Part shown: positions 1 through 8,593 of the stretch, one piece after another
Layout of the letters: each line of letters opens with the position of its first letter
How positions within the stretch are numbered: the stretch's first letter is position 1
NCBI GenBank assembly: GCA_964626565.1
Contig: CAZVFX010000006.1
Span: 1 to 64,000 of the forward strand
Length of the DNA: 64,000 bases
Direction of reading: 5' to 3'
DNA from: CAZVFX01 sp964626565
Lineage (GTDB): Bacteria > Myxococcota_A > UBA9042 > CAIXZC01
Translations under genes and position numbers: made by a program
The notes under the pieces: generated by a model
What the model saw: the letters and a program-made list of their open reading frames with translations, nothing else
The model's database searches: none
What the model was told of the DNA's origin: nothing

Positions 1-1402
1 CGTACACGGAGCACCCCATACCAGGCAGATAGCCGGGGGCAGGCCGAGTGTCCCTGACGGTCGTATCGACTACTGCCAGGTATGTGCCCTCATGAGCCCC
101 AAGGATTCCCGAACCGGAAGCGCTTTCTACGAGGGAGTTCCGGATTGTGACCGCGGCGCCGCCCTCAGCGTGAAGTCCCGATCCGGCCACACCTGCCCCG
201 GCATCCGGGTCGGTGCCATGTATCCACGCCCGCTCAACTTCACCGGTGCTGGCGCCGCTGACCAGCACGCCTACCCCGAAGTTGCCGGCAAGTTCGACGT
301 CGCTGATGAGGTAATTCTGAGAATTGACCACCAGAATCCCCGCCCCTTCGTCGCCCTTGAAGCCCAAGCCGGACAGGCGGGCGCCCGAAGCATTCACCAG
401 AGCTATGCCGGCCACGGGCACTGAGCTTCCCGCCATTGCCGGGATGGGACCTGCGCTGGCAATGGCGGTCTTGGCTGAGCACAGTCCGTGAATCCGCGCC
501 GAACCGTGGAGTTCGATGCCTCCGGGGTAGTCGCCGGGGCCGACCAGAATGGCGCCGGCGCCAGGCGCTGCCGCCAGGGCCGACTGGATGTCGGGAAAGG
601 GGTCGCTTTCAGTCCCGCAACCGTCGGTGCAAGCGGAACCGGCCAGAACGTAGACCACGTTCTCAATGCCCTCCGGAGGTTCCGGGAAAGGCCCTTCCGG
701 ACAATCGACTTCCAGCGGCACCACCCGCTCGCAACCACCGCCGAGAAGAGGCCGCTGCCCTTCCTTGCACTGGTCGTATTGCGGCTCACAATACAAGCCG
801 TCTTCCTTCTCGTCCCAGCCCTCAGGGCAGGGCAGCAGATCCCCCACCTCGCAGGCCGCGTCGGAATCGGGGTCCCACAGCTTCGGACACGCCCGGGGGC
901 CCACCTGAACACACCCGCCGCCGGGAAGGGCCAATTCATATTGTTCACAATTGTCGAAATGGGGCTCGCCGTTCCGTCCCTTCCACAACGGGCCTACCCG
1001 CTTGCAGCCGCCGCCGAGAAGCGGTACTTCCATCTCTTCGCACTCATCGAAATGGGGAATGCAGGCGACCCCGTCTTCTGTCTCCACGAGGCCTTCCGGG
1101 CAGGGTAGGGGCTCGTCGGGATTGCAGTCGATGTCTGCTTCCGGATCCCATATGAGGGGGCAGGCCCTGGGGCCGATTATCCTGCATCCGCCACCAACCA
1201 GGGCGAGCCGTCCGGGAGGGCAATCGTCCACCTGTGGAGCGCAAAAGCCGCCTTTCCAACCTACCAGACTGCCGGTGCAGTCCTCCGGAGCCGGGGCAAT
1301 CTCAGCCGCGACATCCGGCTGGCCGGTGTCCTCCACCGCATCCCCACCACCGGCGGCACAGCCCGTGACCGCCAGCAGCACAAATAGCCTCCACGCCCTC
1401 AC
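1..1402 (-). CDS. Beta-helix lipoprotein with Cys/Gly repeats, C-terminus cut by window edge
   Basis: Reading leftward from 1402 there is an open frame to the window edge (about 467 residues seen, no stop). The GTG start at 1402-1400 gives a short signal ending LLAVTG-C, a plausible lipobox, so the protein should be an exported lipoprotein. After an acidic linker come two copies of a roughly 90-residue Cys-rich block with GGGC, VGPRACP and WDPxxD motifs. A right-handed beta-helix/DUF1565-type region follows, with motifs such as ESDPFPDIQSAL, VGPGDYPGG and IHGLCSA, then degenerate parallel-helix strands. Function is unknown; such proteins usually display repeats outside the cell. It starts 42 bp after the upstream kinase gene and is probably co-transcribed with it. 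The start lies beside an 8-bp repeat array that itself supplies GGAGG, so GTG at 1402 is likely but not certain. Confidence 0.75.
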   Translation of the reverse strand, partial: MRAWRLFVLLAVTGCAAGGGDAVEDTGQPDVAAEIAPAPEDCTGSLVGWKGGFCAPQVDDCPPGRLALVGGGCRIIGPRACPLIWDPEADIDCNPDEPLPCPEGLVETEDGVACIPHFDECEEMEVPLLGGGCKRVGPLWKGRNGEPHFDNCEQYELALPGGGCVQVGPRACPKLWDPDSDAACEVGDLLPCPEGWDEKEDGLYCEPQYDQCKEGQRPLLGGGCERVVPLEVDCPEGPFPEPPEGIENVVYVLAGSACTDGCGTESDPFPDIQSALAAAPGAGAILVGPGDYPGGIELHGSARIHGLCSAKTAIASAGPIPAMAGSSVPVAGIALVNASGARLSGLGFKGDEGAGILVVNSQNYLISDVELAGNFGVGVLVSGASTGEVERAWIHGTDPDAGAGVAGSGLHAEGGAAVTIRNSLVESASGSGILGAHEGTYLAVVDTTVRDTRPAPGYLPGMGCSVY

Positions 1403-1448
1403 GCCTCCACGCCTCCACGCCTCCACGCCTCCACGCCTCCACGCCTAG
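1401..1448. repeat. 8-bp tandem repeat, unit acgcctcc (minus strand GGAGGCGT)
   Basis: Five perfect copies of acgcctcc run from 1401 to 1440, and a sixth partial copy (acgcctag) overlaps the stop codon of the kinase gene. On the coding strand each unit reads GGAGGCGT, so every unit contains a perfect Shine-Dalgarno core. The array fills the gap between the kinase gene and the lipoprotein start. Confidence 0.9.
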
Positions 1449-3979
1449 AAATCAGTGATCGTTCCGAAGACTCCAGCCCCGGAGCCGTCCTGCTCTTCGC
1501 TCTCCCATACCACCACCATCCTTCCGTCGGCCAAAGGGGCAAGAGAGCGGATCTGCTGACCGAATTCCGTGTGCGAGTTGAGGCGTTTCTCCCCGCCCGA
1601 ACGCACGCCTCCTTCACTGTATGACCTTCCAAAAACGCCCCGGCCGGAACCGTCCTGGTTGTCGCTCATCCAGGCGATGGCGAACCGGTCTGCGTCCCAG
1701 GCACCGACCCGGGGCAGCCACTGGTGATCATCAAAATAGGTGTTGACCTGGAACTCCTCTCCCTCTCTGGAGCCGTCTCGCCCGACAATCTGCGCAAATA
1801 CTCCCCACCCCGACCCATCCCGTTCGCGGCAACTCCACGCAACCACCATGCGTTCGTCACCAAGGCAGGCGACGCTCGGCCACCGCTGAGTGTTGCTGCG
1901 GCTGGCGCTCACCTCGAAGTCAACTCCTTCAGGCTCTGCGGTCCTCCCGAACACCCTGGCGAAAATGTGCCTCGAATTGTTCTCGCCGGGGCCCTCCCAC
2001 ACGACGACAAAACCGTTGCCCGGGAACGCGGACAAATCGGCGTGGCTCTGTTCTCCTGCAGTGACGGAATTTATCGCGAATTCCTCCCCCTTCCGGGAGC
2101 CGTCGGCTTTGAATAGCCGCCCGAAAATACCGAAATCATCGCCGTCCTGACCCTTGCTCTGCCAGATGACCAGAGCTTCCCCCTCGGGAAGGCCGGCAGC
2201 ATCGGGAAGGTGCTGGTCACTCAGGTGGTAGCTGTTGACCTGGATCTCCCCCCTTTCACGCCGGTAGTCCGCGCTATATCTTTGAGCACAGACGCCGTAG
2301 CCGTCTCCGTCCTTGGCCTCGCTGTGCCAGACCACGAGGAATCCGGAATCCTCGAGCACTGCGGGCACGCCCCAGAACTGGTTGCCTGACGTGTATGTGT
2401 TGACCTGGAATTCGTCGGTGAGCCAATCTTCACCGGGGCTGTGGACCCTGGCGAAAACTTCGCGTCCTGAACCACCCTGCTGACTATCCCAGGCAACCAC
2501 GAACCGGCCATCCGGGAAAGTGGTGACGTGGGGCATCTTCTGGCCCTGGCGAGTATAGACGTTGGCCTGAAACTCACCCGGCCCGGGCCCTGGTGCTTGT
2601 GGTCCGGCCGAGACTGCCGGTGCCGGCGGAACCGGGACATTGACCGCCGGAACCGCGGCTTCCGGAGGGGCGGCCGGCTGCTTTTCGGGCGCGTCGGAGG
2701 GGCCGGCAAACAGTGCAGCCAGCAGGTAGTAGGCCGCAGCCAGCAGGATTACCCCTCCGCCAACAATGGCCGGCACCAGCCAGGGGGAGCGTCGCGCCGG
2801 TGCGCTCACCGGACTGGGCATGGTCGCCTCTTCTTCAATGGCCGCCCGGTCAAGCTCCGCCGGCGCCGCGACGGTTTCGTCCAGTTCGAACTGCGGCTGT
2901 GGGCGGTCCTCGCTGACAACTTCCGCCATCAAAACGGGATCCGCCAGTGCGGCCAGTCCGCCGGTGCGAAGGAGGTTGCGCCCCAGCGACTCCAGCCGGT
3001 CGAGCATGGCGTTCATGGAAGCCAGGAATTCGTCTGCGGACGCGAATCTCTCGGTGGGATGCCGGGCGGTGGCGGTGGAAAAGAAGGCCTGGGCAAAACC
3101 GGGCAGGTCCGCATCTTCCTGGCGTCGGGCGAGCACGTTTTCAGCTTCCATCTTCAGTTTGAAAAGTGCGGCGGTGGTGTCCGTTGCGAAGGCCCGTTCA
3201 CCGGTGAGCAGTTCGAACAGCAATACCCCGGCAGAGTAAAGGTCGGTCCACGGACCGATGTCGGTGCCGGTGAACTGCTCAGGGGCCATGTAGATGGGGG
3301 TGCCCTGAACCAAAGTGGTGTCGCTCCCCTCGGCCACCGACTTGGCCAGGCCGAAGTCTCCCACTCTAACCAGTAGAGGATCGTCGGGCGTACGCTGCAG
3401 CATGAGATTGCCCGGTTTTATGTCCCGGTGCACCAGGCCGCCCTCGTGCGCGGCGCGAAGTGCGCGCAGCAGTTGGGTCATAATGTGTCGGATCTCCGCG
3501 ACGCTCAACTCCTGGCTCGCCTTGGCCCGCCGCGCGATCTCCTTGCTCAGATCGTGGCCGTCGGCCACGTACTCCATAACGATGTAAGGAACCTCTTCCA
3601 CGGTGCCGAACTTAATCAGCCGCACGATGTTCGGGTGCGAAAGCTGCGCCAGGGCCAGAGCCTCCCTCTCAAACTTGTCCATGCGGCCCGAAAAGACCGC
3701 GTCTTCCGGCACTTTCAACAGTTTTAGCGCGGTCTTCATCATGACCGGCGTCTGCAAAGCGAGGTAGACGCTGCCGAAACCACCTTCTCCAAGTTTGCGC
3801 ACCACCAGGTATTCGTCGATCCGCTTGCCCACGACGGTATCCCGGCCCGTCAGCTTGGAAGGCCGGGTCGCACCACGATCCTCAGGCACGCAGTGGTAGC
3901 CCTGCGCAGAACACGCGCGATTGGGGCATGGACTGGAGACAGCGCCGGGAGACAGGCAGTTGGGACAGATTCCGTTCAT
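1445..3979 (-). CDS. Receptor-like Ser/Thr protein kinase with seven extracytoplasmic repeats
   Basis: A PknB-type transmembrane kinase of 844 residues. Residues 5-30 form a small zinc ribbon (CPNC then two more Cys). The kinase domain spans about 55-330, with glycine loop GEGGFGSVY, lysine in ALKLLK, HRDIKPGN, DFGLAK and GTPIYMAPEQ all intact, so it should be active. A single membrane helix lies at about 401-425 after an acidic juxtamembrane segment, followed by a Pro/Ala linker. The outer part (about 470-844) is seven repeats of about 53 residues with the pattern EFQVNTY...FVVVW.S...DGSG.GVF, as in secreted propeller-like repeat proteins; seven copies would suit a seven-bladed propeller sensor. 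ATG 3979 is preferred over the in-frame TTG just upstream. A good sigma-70 promoter precedes it. Confidence 0.93.
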   Translation of the reverse strand: MNGICPNCLSPGAVSSPCPNRACSAQGYHCVPEDRGATRPSKLTGRDTVVGKRIDEYLVVRKLGEGGFGSVYLALQTPVMMKTALKLLKVPEDAVFSGRMDKFEREALALAQLSHPNIVRLIKFGTVEEVPYIVMEYVADGHDLSKEIARRAKASQELSVAEIRHIMTQLLRALRAAHEGGLVHRDIKPGNLMLQRTPDDPLLVRVGDFGLAKSVAEGSDTTLVQGTPIYMAPEQFTGTDIGPWTDLYSAGVLLFELLTGERAFATDTTAALFKLKMEAENVLARRQEDADLPGFAQAFFSTATARHPTERFASADEFLASMNAMLDRLESLGRNLLRTGGLAALADPVLMAEVVSEDRPQPQFELDETVAAPAELDRAAIEEEATMPSPVSAPARRSPWLVPAIVGGGVILLAAAYYLLAALFAGPSDAPEKQPAAPPEAAVPAVNVPVPPAPAVSAGPQAPGPGPGEFQANVYTRQGQKMPHVTTFPDGRFVVAWDSQQGGSGREVFARVHSPGEDWLTDEFQVNTYTSGNQFWGVPAVLEDSGFLVVWHSEAKDGDGYGVCAQRYSADYRRERGEIQVNSYHLSDQHLPDAAGLPEGEALVIWQSKGQDGDDFGIFGRLFKADGSRKGEEFAINSVTAGEQSHADLSAFPGNGFVVVWEGPGENNSRHIFARVFGRTAEPEGVDFEVSASRSNTQRWPSVACLGDERMVVAWSCRERDGSGWGVFAQIVGRDGSREGEEFQVNTYFDDHQWLPRVGAWDADRFAIAWMSDNQDGSGRGVFGRSYSEGGVRSGGEKRLNSHTEFGQQIRSLAPLADGRMVVVWESEEQDGSGAGVFGTITDF

Positions 3980-3997
3980 CAATACACTCTCTCGCCC

Positions 3998-4025
3998 ATT
4001 ATAGCGGACGAGGTGTGTTTGACAA
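3998..4025 (-). promoter_or_regulatory. Sigma-70-type promoter of the receptor-like kinase
   Basis: On the minus strand TTGTCA (4025-4020) is followed after 16 bp by a perfect TATAAT (4003-3998). Transcription would start near 3991, only about 12 nt before the ATG at 3979, so the leader is very short. Confidence 0.75.
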
Positions 4026-4034
4026 CAGCAACGG

Positions 4035-4250
4035 CTGGGGGGCTACCGGCCAGCCGGCCTGCCTGCCAACCAGTGCGCACAGGCTTCAGCCTGTGGTTTC
4101 GACGGGCCTTCAGCCTGTCGGTAGGCCAGCCGGCCCCCATTTCCAGAACTTCTGCCGGGCCCGCCCGACGGGGACAGGCTAAAAGCCTATCCCACCACAG
4201 GCTGAAGGCCTGTTCGCACTGTCTCTGTGGGTGTTCTGCTGGGGGGCTAC
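4035..4250. repeat. REP/MITE-like palindromic element between 12-bp direct repeats
   Basis: The gap between the kinase and ceramidase genes holds four small palindromes with cores like AGGCTnnAGCCT. The outer pair forms a near-perfect inverted repeat: 4075-4097 and 4195-4218 match over about 23 bp with one or two changes. Inner palindromes lie at about 4104-4127 and 4171-4193. A 12-bp direct repeat, ctggggggctac, flanks the block at 4035-4046 and 4239-4250. The right copy contains the ceramidase stop codon. This is the architecture of a REP/BIME or a small non-autonomous insertion. No transposase is present. Confidence 0.6.
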
Positions 4251-6343
4251 TGGACTTCAAACTGCTCGGAAACCACTTCATAAGTTTCGGTCTCAGCCGC
4301 ACCCGGTGCAAGGTACTCACCCGTGGCCCGGAAGCGGTAGGTGCCGGACATGGGAAATGCCGGCGAGTCGACGAACCGATCAGTGGGAAGTTCAGCCCGC
4401 CAGGTGTAAGTGCGGGCGTCGGCGTCGGGCTCGGCCTTGTACGTCGGGTCCATGATGATGGAGCCCGTGAATTCGTAGCCGCGGTTATCCACCGGGGTCT
4501 GGTTGTTCCTCAACACCGGTGCGAATTCCCCGCCCGTTTTCTTCTCCAGCACTACGAGGGGCATCAGGTGCCACGGGTCGCCGCCGTTGAATTCGAACAC
4601 CGCGGTTTCGCCCGCAGTCATGGTCCCGGAAGGTTGCGTCACCGCGGCGCCTGCGTTGATTGAACCGGGCGGCACCAGGGGCGTTATGATGTCAGCCTGT
4701 AACGGGAACGGGCCCGGGTCTTCGAAAGTGGGGCTCATGGACGGATCCAACAGGGATGCGGCCACCTCGATGGCCCCGGCAGTGAGGTAGTCACCCTGTT
4801 TGGGGCCGTAAATGGCTCCCGATGCTTCGTATCCGCCCTGCCAGAAATCCCACTCGGGTGTGCTGTAGCCCGCGTAGTCCTGGGCATAGCCTACCACCAC
4901 TATGTCCTTCTGCTCGGGGAACAGCTCTCGAATCCCCTCCTCAACGTTCAAGGTGACCTGGGTCACCGGCTCGCCGGGGAAGGTGACCAGCAGCAGGTCG
5001 CCGAGCTTCGCGGCGCTCAGAACGGTCCGGTCCGGAGCGGCAACACCGGACATACCCAGGATATCGAGGCACATTGTGTCCAGCCCCTCGATAGGAGTGG
5101 GCTCTCCGCTCCAGCACGGCGCATCCAGGCTGCCGCCACAGTAGGCTCCGCCTCCCTCGTACGGGAACTCTCCATCGGCATAGCCGAGAGCCTCCCGGGT
5201 CAGCAGCGGGTAGTGCAGCCCCGAATCCAGCGGCACGTCACTGACCATCTCCAACTCCCAGATCCCGGCCTGTACGGCATCGGCCGCGACCTCACCCAGC
5301 TTTTCGATGCGGCTGTGGTCGTGAGGGATTTCAGGCGGGCCCTCGCCATCGTCGACAGCCGGGCTGTCAGGCGAAATGTCCCCGCCACCAGCCTGGAACA
5401 ACATCACTTCCACCGGATGGTCGAAAGACTCCGCCACCTTGTCTTCCACACCACCCGTACTATCTCGGGCGAGAGTAAGCTCGCCCGATCCGATTATCGT
5501 GCCGTGCATGGAGTGAACCATGAGCAGTGCCTTGATATCGTCGTCTTCGCCATCGAAGCGCAGCAGGTGGAGGCGGGGATCGGTGAGCTCAGGGTTCTCG
5601 CACCGGCGATCGTTGTGGAGATCTTCAGTCTCCACGAAGCCGTAACCCATCTTTCCCGGTTCGAGATCCTGCAAGGCAGCCAACGACAGATCCACCATGC
5701 CGCCCACCAGCCGCTCGAACAGCTCGGGGAAGAATTCATCTGCCATCAGGCTGTAGATGAAGCCCGGACCGAACCGCCCCGGGCCCGAGTGGGTGTGGCT
5801 GGAGCCGATAATTACCTTGCCCGTCCAATCGTAGCCGGTAGCCTCGGTCAGATCATGTGTAACCCGGTCGAGCATCAGCGTGGTCGTGCCGATCATGTCC
5901 ATGCGTATCAGCAGCAGGCGCGAGGTGCCTCCTTCCAGCGCGATCACTCTGATGGAAGGATGCATCCAGGCACCGGTGGTGCCGGGGAAATTCACCGAGT
6001 AGGCGGTGGGCGCACCGCCGGAAGGCATGTTGCCGCACTTGGGCGAGCCCACCGGGACCGGCATGATGTCTCCCGCAGTACCCACGCTCAGCGGCACCGG
6101 CTCGTCAAGAGGCGGTAGCTGGTGGGGCGCTCCCGGGATATCTTCGGAAACCGCATCGGCTCCGTCGGGAGGCAACGTGGAATCAAGGGGAACTTCAGGG
6201 CTCACATCGCCGGCGACGTCAGTGGACGTCTCCGTCAAACCGGTGTCCTTGGGGTCATCTCCCGAACCGGACGAACAGGCAACAAACATCCCTGCAATCA
6301 GCACTACAAACAGCATGCGAACGACGGGTAAAAACTTCGTCAT
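4247..6343 (-). CDS. Neutral/alkaline ceramidase-family lipoprotein
   Basis: A 698-residue exported lipoprotein: signal helix then lipobox FVAC at about 20-23, followed by an acidic linker. The body matches the neutral (non-lysosomal) ceramidase family, zinc amidohydrolases that hydrolyse the amide bond of ceramides. SHTHSGPGRF corresponds to the zinc-binding His segment, and QAGGGDISP to the segment carrying the nucleophilic Ser. The C-terminal part looks like the Ig-like domain that closes this family. Length fits bacterial ceramidases (about 650-700). The start has GGGAGG 6-11 nt upstream. It is monocistronic, divergent from the ferredoxin. True ceramide or sphingolipid substrates are not proven; another N-acyl lipid is possible. 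Confidence 0.85.
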   Translation of the reverse strand: MTKFLPVVRMLFVVLIAGMFVACSSGSGDDPKDTGLTETSTDVAGDVSPEVPLDSTLPPDGADAVSEDIPGAPHQLPPLDEPVPLSVGTAGDIMPVPVGSPKCGNMPSGGAPTAYSVNFPGTTGAWMHPSIRVIALEGGTSRLLLIRMDMIGTTTLMLDRVTHDLTEATGYDWTGKVIIGSSHTHSGPGRFGPGFIYSLMADEFFPELFERLVGGMVDLSLAALQDLEPGKMGYGFVETEDLHNDRRCENPELTDPRLHLLRFDGEDDDIKALLMVHSMHGTIIGSGELTLARDSTGGVEDKVAESFDHPVEVMLFQAGGGDISPDSPAVDDGEGPPEIPHDHSRIEKLGEVAADAVQAGIWELEMVSDVPLDSGLHYPLLTREALGYADGEFPYEGGGAYCGGSLDAPCWSGEPTPIEGLDTMCLDILGMSGVAAPDRTVLSAAKLGDLLLVTFPGEPVTQVTLNVEEGIRELFPEQKDIVVVGYAQDYAGYSTPEWDFWQGGYEASGAIYGPKQGDYLTAGAIEVAASLLDPSMSPTFEDPGPFPLQADIITPLVPPGSINAGAAVTQPSGTMTAGETAVFEFNGGDPWHLMPLVVLEKKTGGEFAPVLRNNQTPVDNRGYEFTGSIIMDPTYKAEPDADARTYTWRAELPTDRFVDSPAFPMSGTYRFRATGEYLAPGAAETETYEVVSEQFEVQ

Positions 6344-6388
6344 CAGAATCCTCCCGGCAAGTCATTGCAGGAAGTATAAACTTTTTTG

Positions 6389-6416
6389 TTGACGAAAACA
6401 AAGCGGTGCGTAATGT
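6389..6416 (+). promoter_or_regulatory. Probable sigma-70 promoter of the ferredoxin gene
   Basis: TTGACG (6389-6394), 16 bp, TAATGT (6411-6416), followed by a short leader with GGAGG at 6446-6450, eight bases before the ATG. Confidence 0.5.
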
Positions 6417-6458
6417 TTGTCCGGTTGTTTTGAATCTCCCACTATGGAGGGTACGGAC

Positions 6459-6629
6459 ATGCCGAGAAAAATCACTGACGAGTGCATCGCCTGCGGAACC
6501 TGTTTGCCGGAGTGCCCCGAGGAAGCTATTTTGGAAGGGGACCCCCTCTACACAATAGAAGCCGAGAAGTGCAACGATTGCGCACTGTGCGAGGAAACCT
6601 GCCCCACCGAGGCGATCGTAGAAGCGTAG
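6459..6629 (+). CDS. Small 2[4Fe-4S] ferredoxin
   Basis: A 56-residue clostridial-type ferredoxin, a soluble low-potential electron carrier. The two cluster motifs are complete: C-x2-C-x2-C-x3-CP in the N-terminal half (CIACGTCLPECP) and again in the C-terminal half (CNDCALCEETCP). The ATG at 6459 follows GGAGG with ideal spacing; an upstream in-frame ATG at 6417 would overlap the promoter and is not preferred. No partner oxidoreductase is adjacent, so its redox partner cannot be told. Confidence 0.95.
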   Translation: MPRKITDECIACGTCLPECPEEAILEGDPLYTIEAEKCNDCALCEETCPTEAIVEA

Positions 6630-6648
6630 TTTTGGTAGGGTCGTTTTT

Positions 6649-6685
6649 TTGATCCACCCGGTGTCCACGTCTATCCTACGGATAG
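6649..6685 (+). promoter_or_regulatory. Promoter with operator-like palindrome before the kinase-helicase operon
   Basis: TTGATC (6649-6654), 17 bp, TATCCT (6672-6677). The -10 lies inside a perfect inverted repeat CTATCC-TAC-GGATAG at 6671-6685. A repressor bound there would block RNA polymerase. The -35 overlaps the end of a T-run at 6644-6650. Confidence 0.5.
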
Positions 6686-6703
6686 GCGAAATTGGAGCAC
6701 CGG

Positions 6704-8587
6704 ATGGTCATCGAAGCTGAGCATTCCCTATTCTGTCCCACCTGTCGAAGACAGTATGAATCTGAGAGGACAGTCTGTCCTAGCGACGGGGCCGAGCTTC
6801 TGACCGTGCCGTTCTGCTACCCTCGGCCCGGCAACGTTTTCGACAGCAGGTACGTACTCCTCGAGACAATCGGCAAAGGGGGAATGGCCACGATTTATCG
6901 GGGCTACGATGCCCAGGCGCGCTGCGAATGCGCGCTGAAAGTGCTGAAGGTGAAATTTACTTCCGAGGAGCGCGCTGTAGCGCAGTTCTTCATGGAAGCG
7001 CGCCTGGCGCGCATGCTCAGCCACCCCAATATCGTCCGCATTCTCGACTTTGGCATGACCCAGGTAGGATACCTTTACATCGCCATGGACTTGCTCCACG
7101 GCTCCACGCTTTCCGCGCTCATACGCAACGAAGGGCCCATGAAGCCCGCCCGCGCAGTGGGCATCTTCGCCCAGGTAGTAGACGCCCTGGCCGCAGCCCA
7201 CGAACAGGGCACCATCCATCGGGATCTGAAACCGGAAAACATCTTCATTTCCAACGAAGATGGCCGGGACGTCGTAAAACTGCTGGATTTCGGTATCGCC
7301 CAGTTTGCCGGTACCGACTCGGCAGACGCCAAGGAAGTGTGCGGCACCCCGGCGTACATGAGTCCGGAGCAGATTCGGGGCAAAGAAGCCCGGCCTGAGA
7401 CCGACCTGTATTCCGCAGGAATCGTACTCTTCGAAATGCTCGCGGGGAGCCCTCCGTTTACCGGGGCCTCTCCCATGGATATCCTGCGCCGCCAATTGAA
7501 GATCGCAGCGCCGAGACTTGCCGAGGTTAACTCCGACTGCCAGGTGTCCCGAAGTCTCGAAAAACTGGCGCTGCATATGATGCTGAAGAAGCCGGCCATG
7601 CGGCCCAGAAGCGCCGCGATCGTGAGAGACTGCCTCTCCAAAGTGCCGGAGTACGACGCCTCCCTGCTGCCCACGCCGACGGAAGACTTCGGTCTCCCCG
7701 TGGGAACCATCACAGAGCGCCCGGGGCCCGCGGTGTCCTACCGGCCGCCGGAAGCCGACGATGACCCGGCTCAGTCATCGCCCGAAGGAGTCATCTCCAG
7801 CCGGTCAGGCGAGTTGGAGCACTACCTCGCCAGCCACGTGCGGCCCGGCATTGTGCTCGAAGAGAAACTCAGCATCGCCCTGGACACCGGCAAGGAAAAG
7901 GAAGCTTCAACCAAAGATAAGCTCGCCAACCGGGACTGCGCCGAAGAGTCCTATACCTTGCTCCACGCCAGGTTTGTGCCGTTGGACGATAGAGATGCCG
8001 AGGCCACCGGCGAAGAACTTCGGATGCACATGGGCGAAGAGCTGGACTCCTGGTTCGAATTCATCGAGCGACGGGGCGGGCTGGTCTGCTACGACAGTGG
8101 CGGCGACCTGAAAGTGCTGTTCGGATATCTTACCGAAGACCCCGACTTTGCCTGCCGCGCCCTGGAATCGGCCATGGCCTTGAGCATCTGCCTGGAAGAC
8201 GCGGTGAGAAACGGCAGGTCCGCGTGCGGCGTGCGCATGGGCGTAGCCAGCGGAGCGGTCTTCACCGATGACAAGGTCGAGGGCCCCCTTGACTGGTTGA
8301 TTCGGGGCTCCCAGGTTGATCTCGCTGTTCGTCTCTCACGGGTCGGTCCGGTAGGCGGAGTGGTTACCTGCCAGGCGACCACGCTGCTGGCTCACCCCAA
8401 CGCAGAAACCCACCCCCTGGCGCGCATCATGGCGCGCGGGGGAAAAGTGATCCAGACCTTCCTGCTGACCGGTGTTTCAGCCGGCGAAGCCAAAGCCGAG
8501 CCCGACACCAGCACCGCCCCCGCTCCGCCCCCCGGGCGCATCGAGCTGCAATCGACTTTTGAAACCACGGAAGACATGCTACAGTAA
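6704..8587 (+). CDS. Ser/Thr protein kinase with degenerate nucleotide-cyclase-like domain
   Basis: A 627-residue cytosolic protein without a membrane helix. An N-terminal half zinc ribbon (CPTC...CPSDG) of a type common in myxobacterial kinases precedes a complete kinase domain: GKGGMATIYRG, ALKVLK, HRDLKPENIF, DFGIA, GTPAYMSPEQ. After a linker (about 310-400) the last 200 residues resemble a class III adenylate/guanylate cyclase fold (CGVRMGVASGAVF, GSQVDLAVRLSRV). The first metal-binding Asp region reads LLHARFVPL, while SGGDLKVLFG keeps a GD. It is therefore probably a binding or regulatory domain rather than a cyclase. ATG 6704 is chosen over TTG 6692 because GGAG sits 6 nt before it. 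The helicase gene follows after 6 bp, suggesting phospho-control of DNA repair. Confidence 0.88.
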   Translation: MVIEAEHSLFCPTCRRQYESERTVCPSDGAELLTVPFCYPRPGNVFDSRYVLLETIGKGGMATIYRGYDAQARCECALKVLKVKFTSEERAVAQFFMEARLARMLSHPNIVRILDFGMTQVGYLYIAMDLLHGSTLSALIRNEGPMKPARAVGIFAQVVDALAAAHEQGTIHRDLKPENIFISNEDGRDVVKLLDFGIAQFAGTDSADAKEVCGTPAYMSPEQIRGKEARPETDLYSAGIVLFEMLAGSPPFTGASPMDILRRQLKIAAPRLAEVNSDCQVSRSLEKLALHMMLKKPAMRPRSAAIVRDCLSKVPEYDASLLPTPTEDFGLPVGTITERPGPAVSYRPPEADDDPAQSSPEGVISSRSGELEHYLASHVRPGIVLEEKLSIALDTGKEKEASTKDKLANRDCAEESYTLLHARFVPLDDRDAEATGEELRMHMGEELDSWFEFIERRGGLVCYDSGGDLKVLFGYLTEDPDFACRALESAMALSICLEDAVRNGRSACGVRMGVASGAVFTDDKVEGPLDWLIRGSQVDLAVRLSRVGPVGGVVTCQATTLLAHPNAETHPLARIMARGGKVIQTFLLTGVSAGEAKAEPDTSTAPAPPPGRIELQSTFETTEDMLQ

Positions 8588-8593
8588 GCGCCC

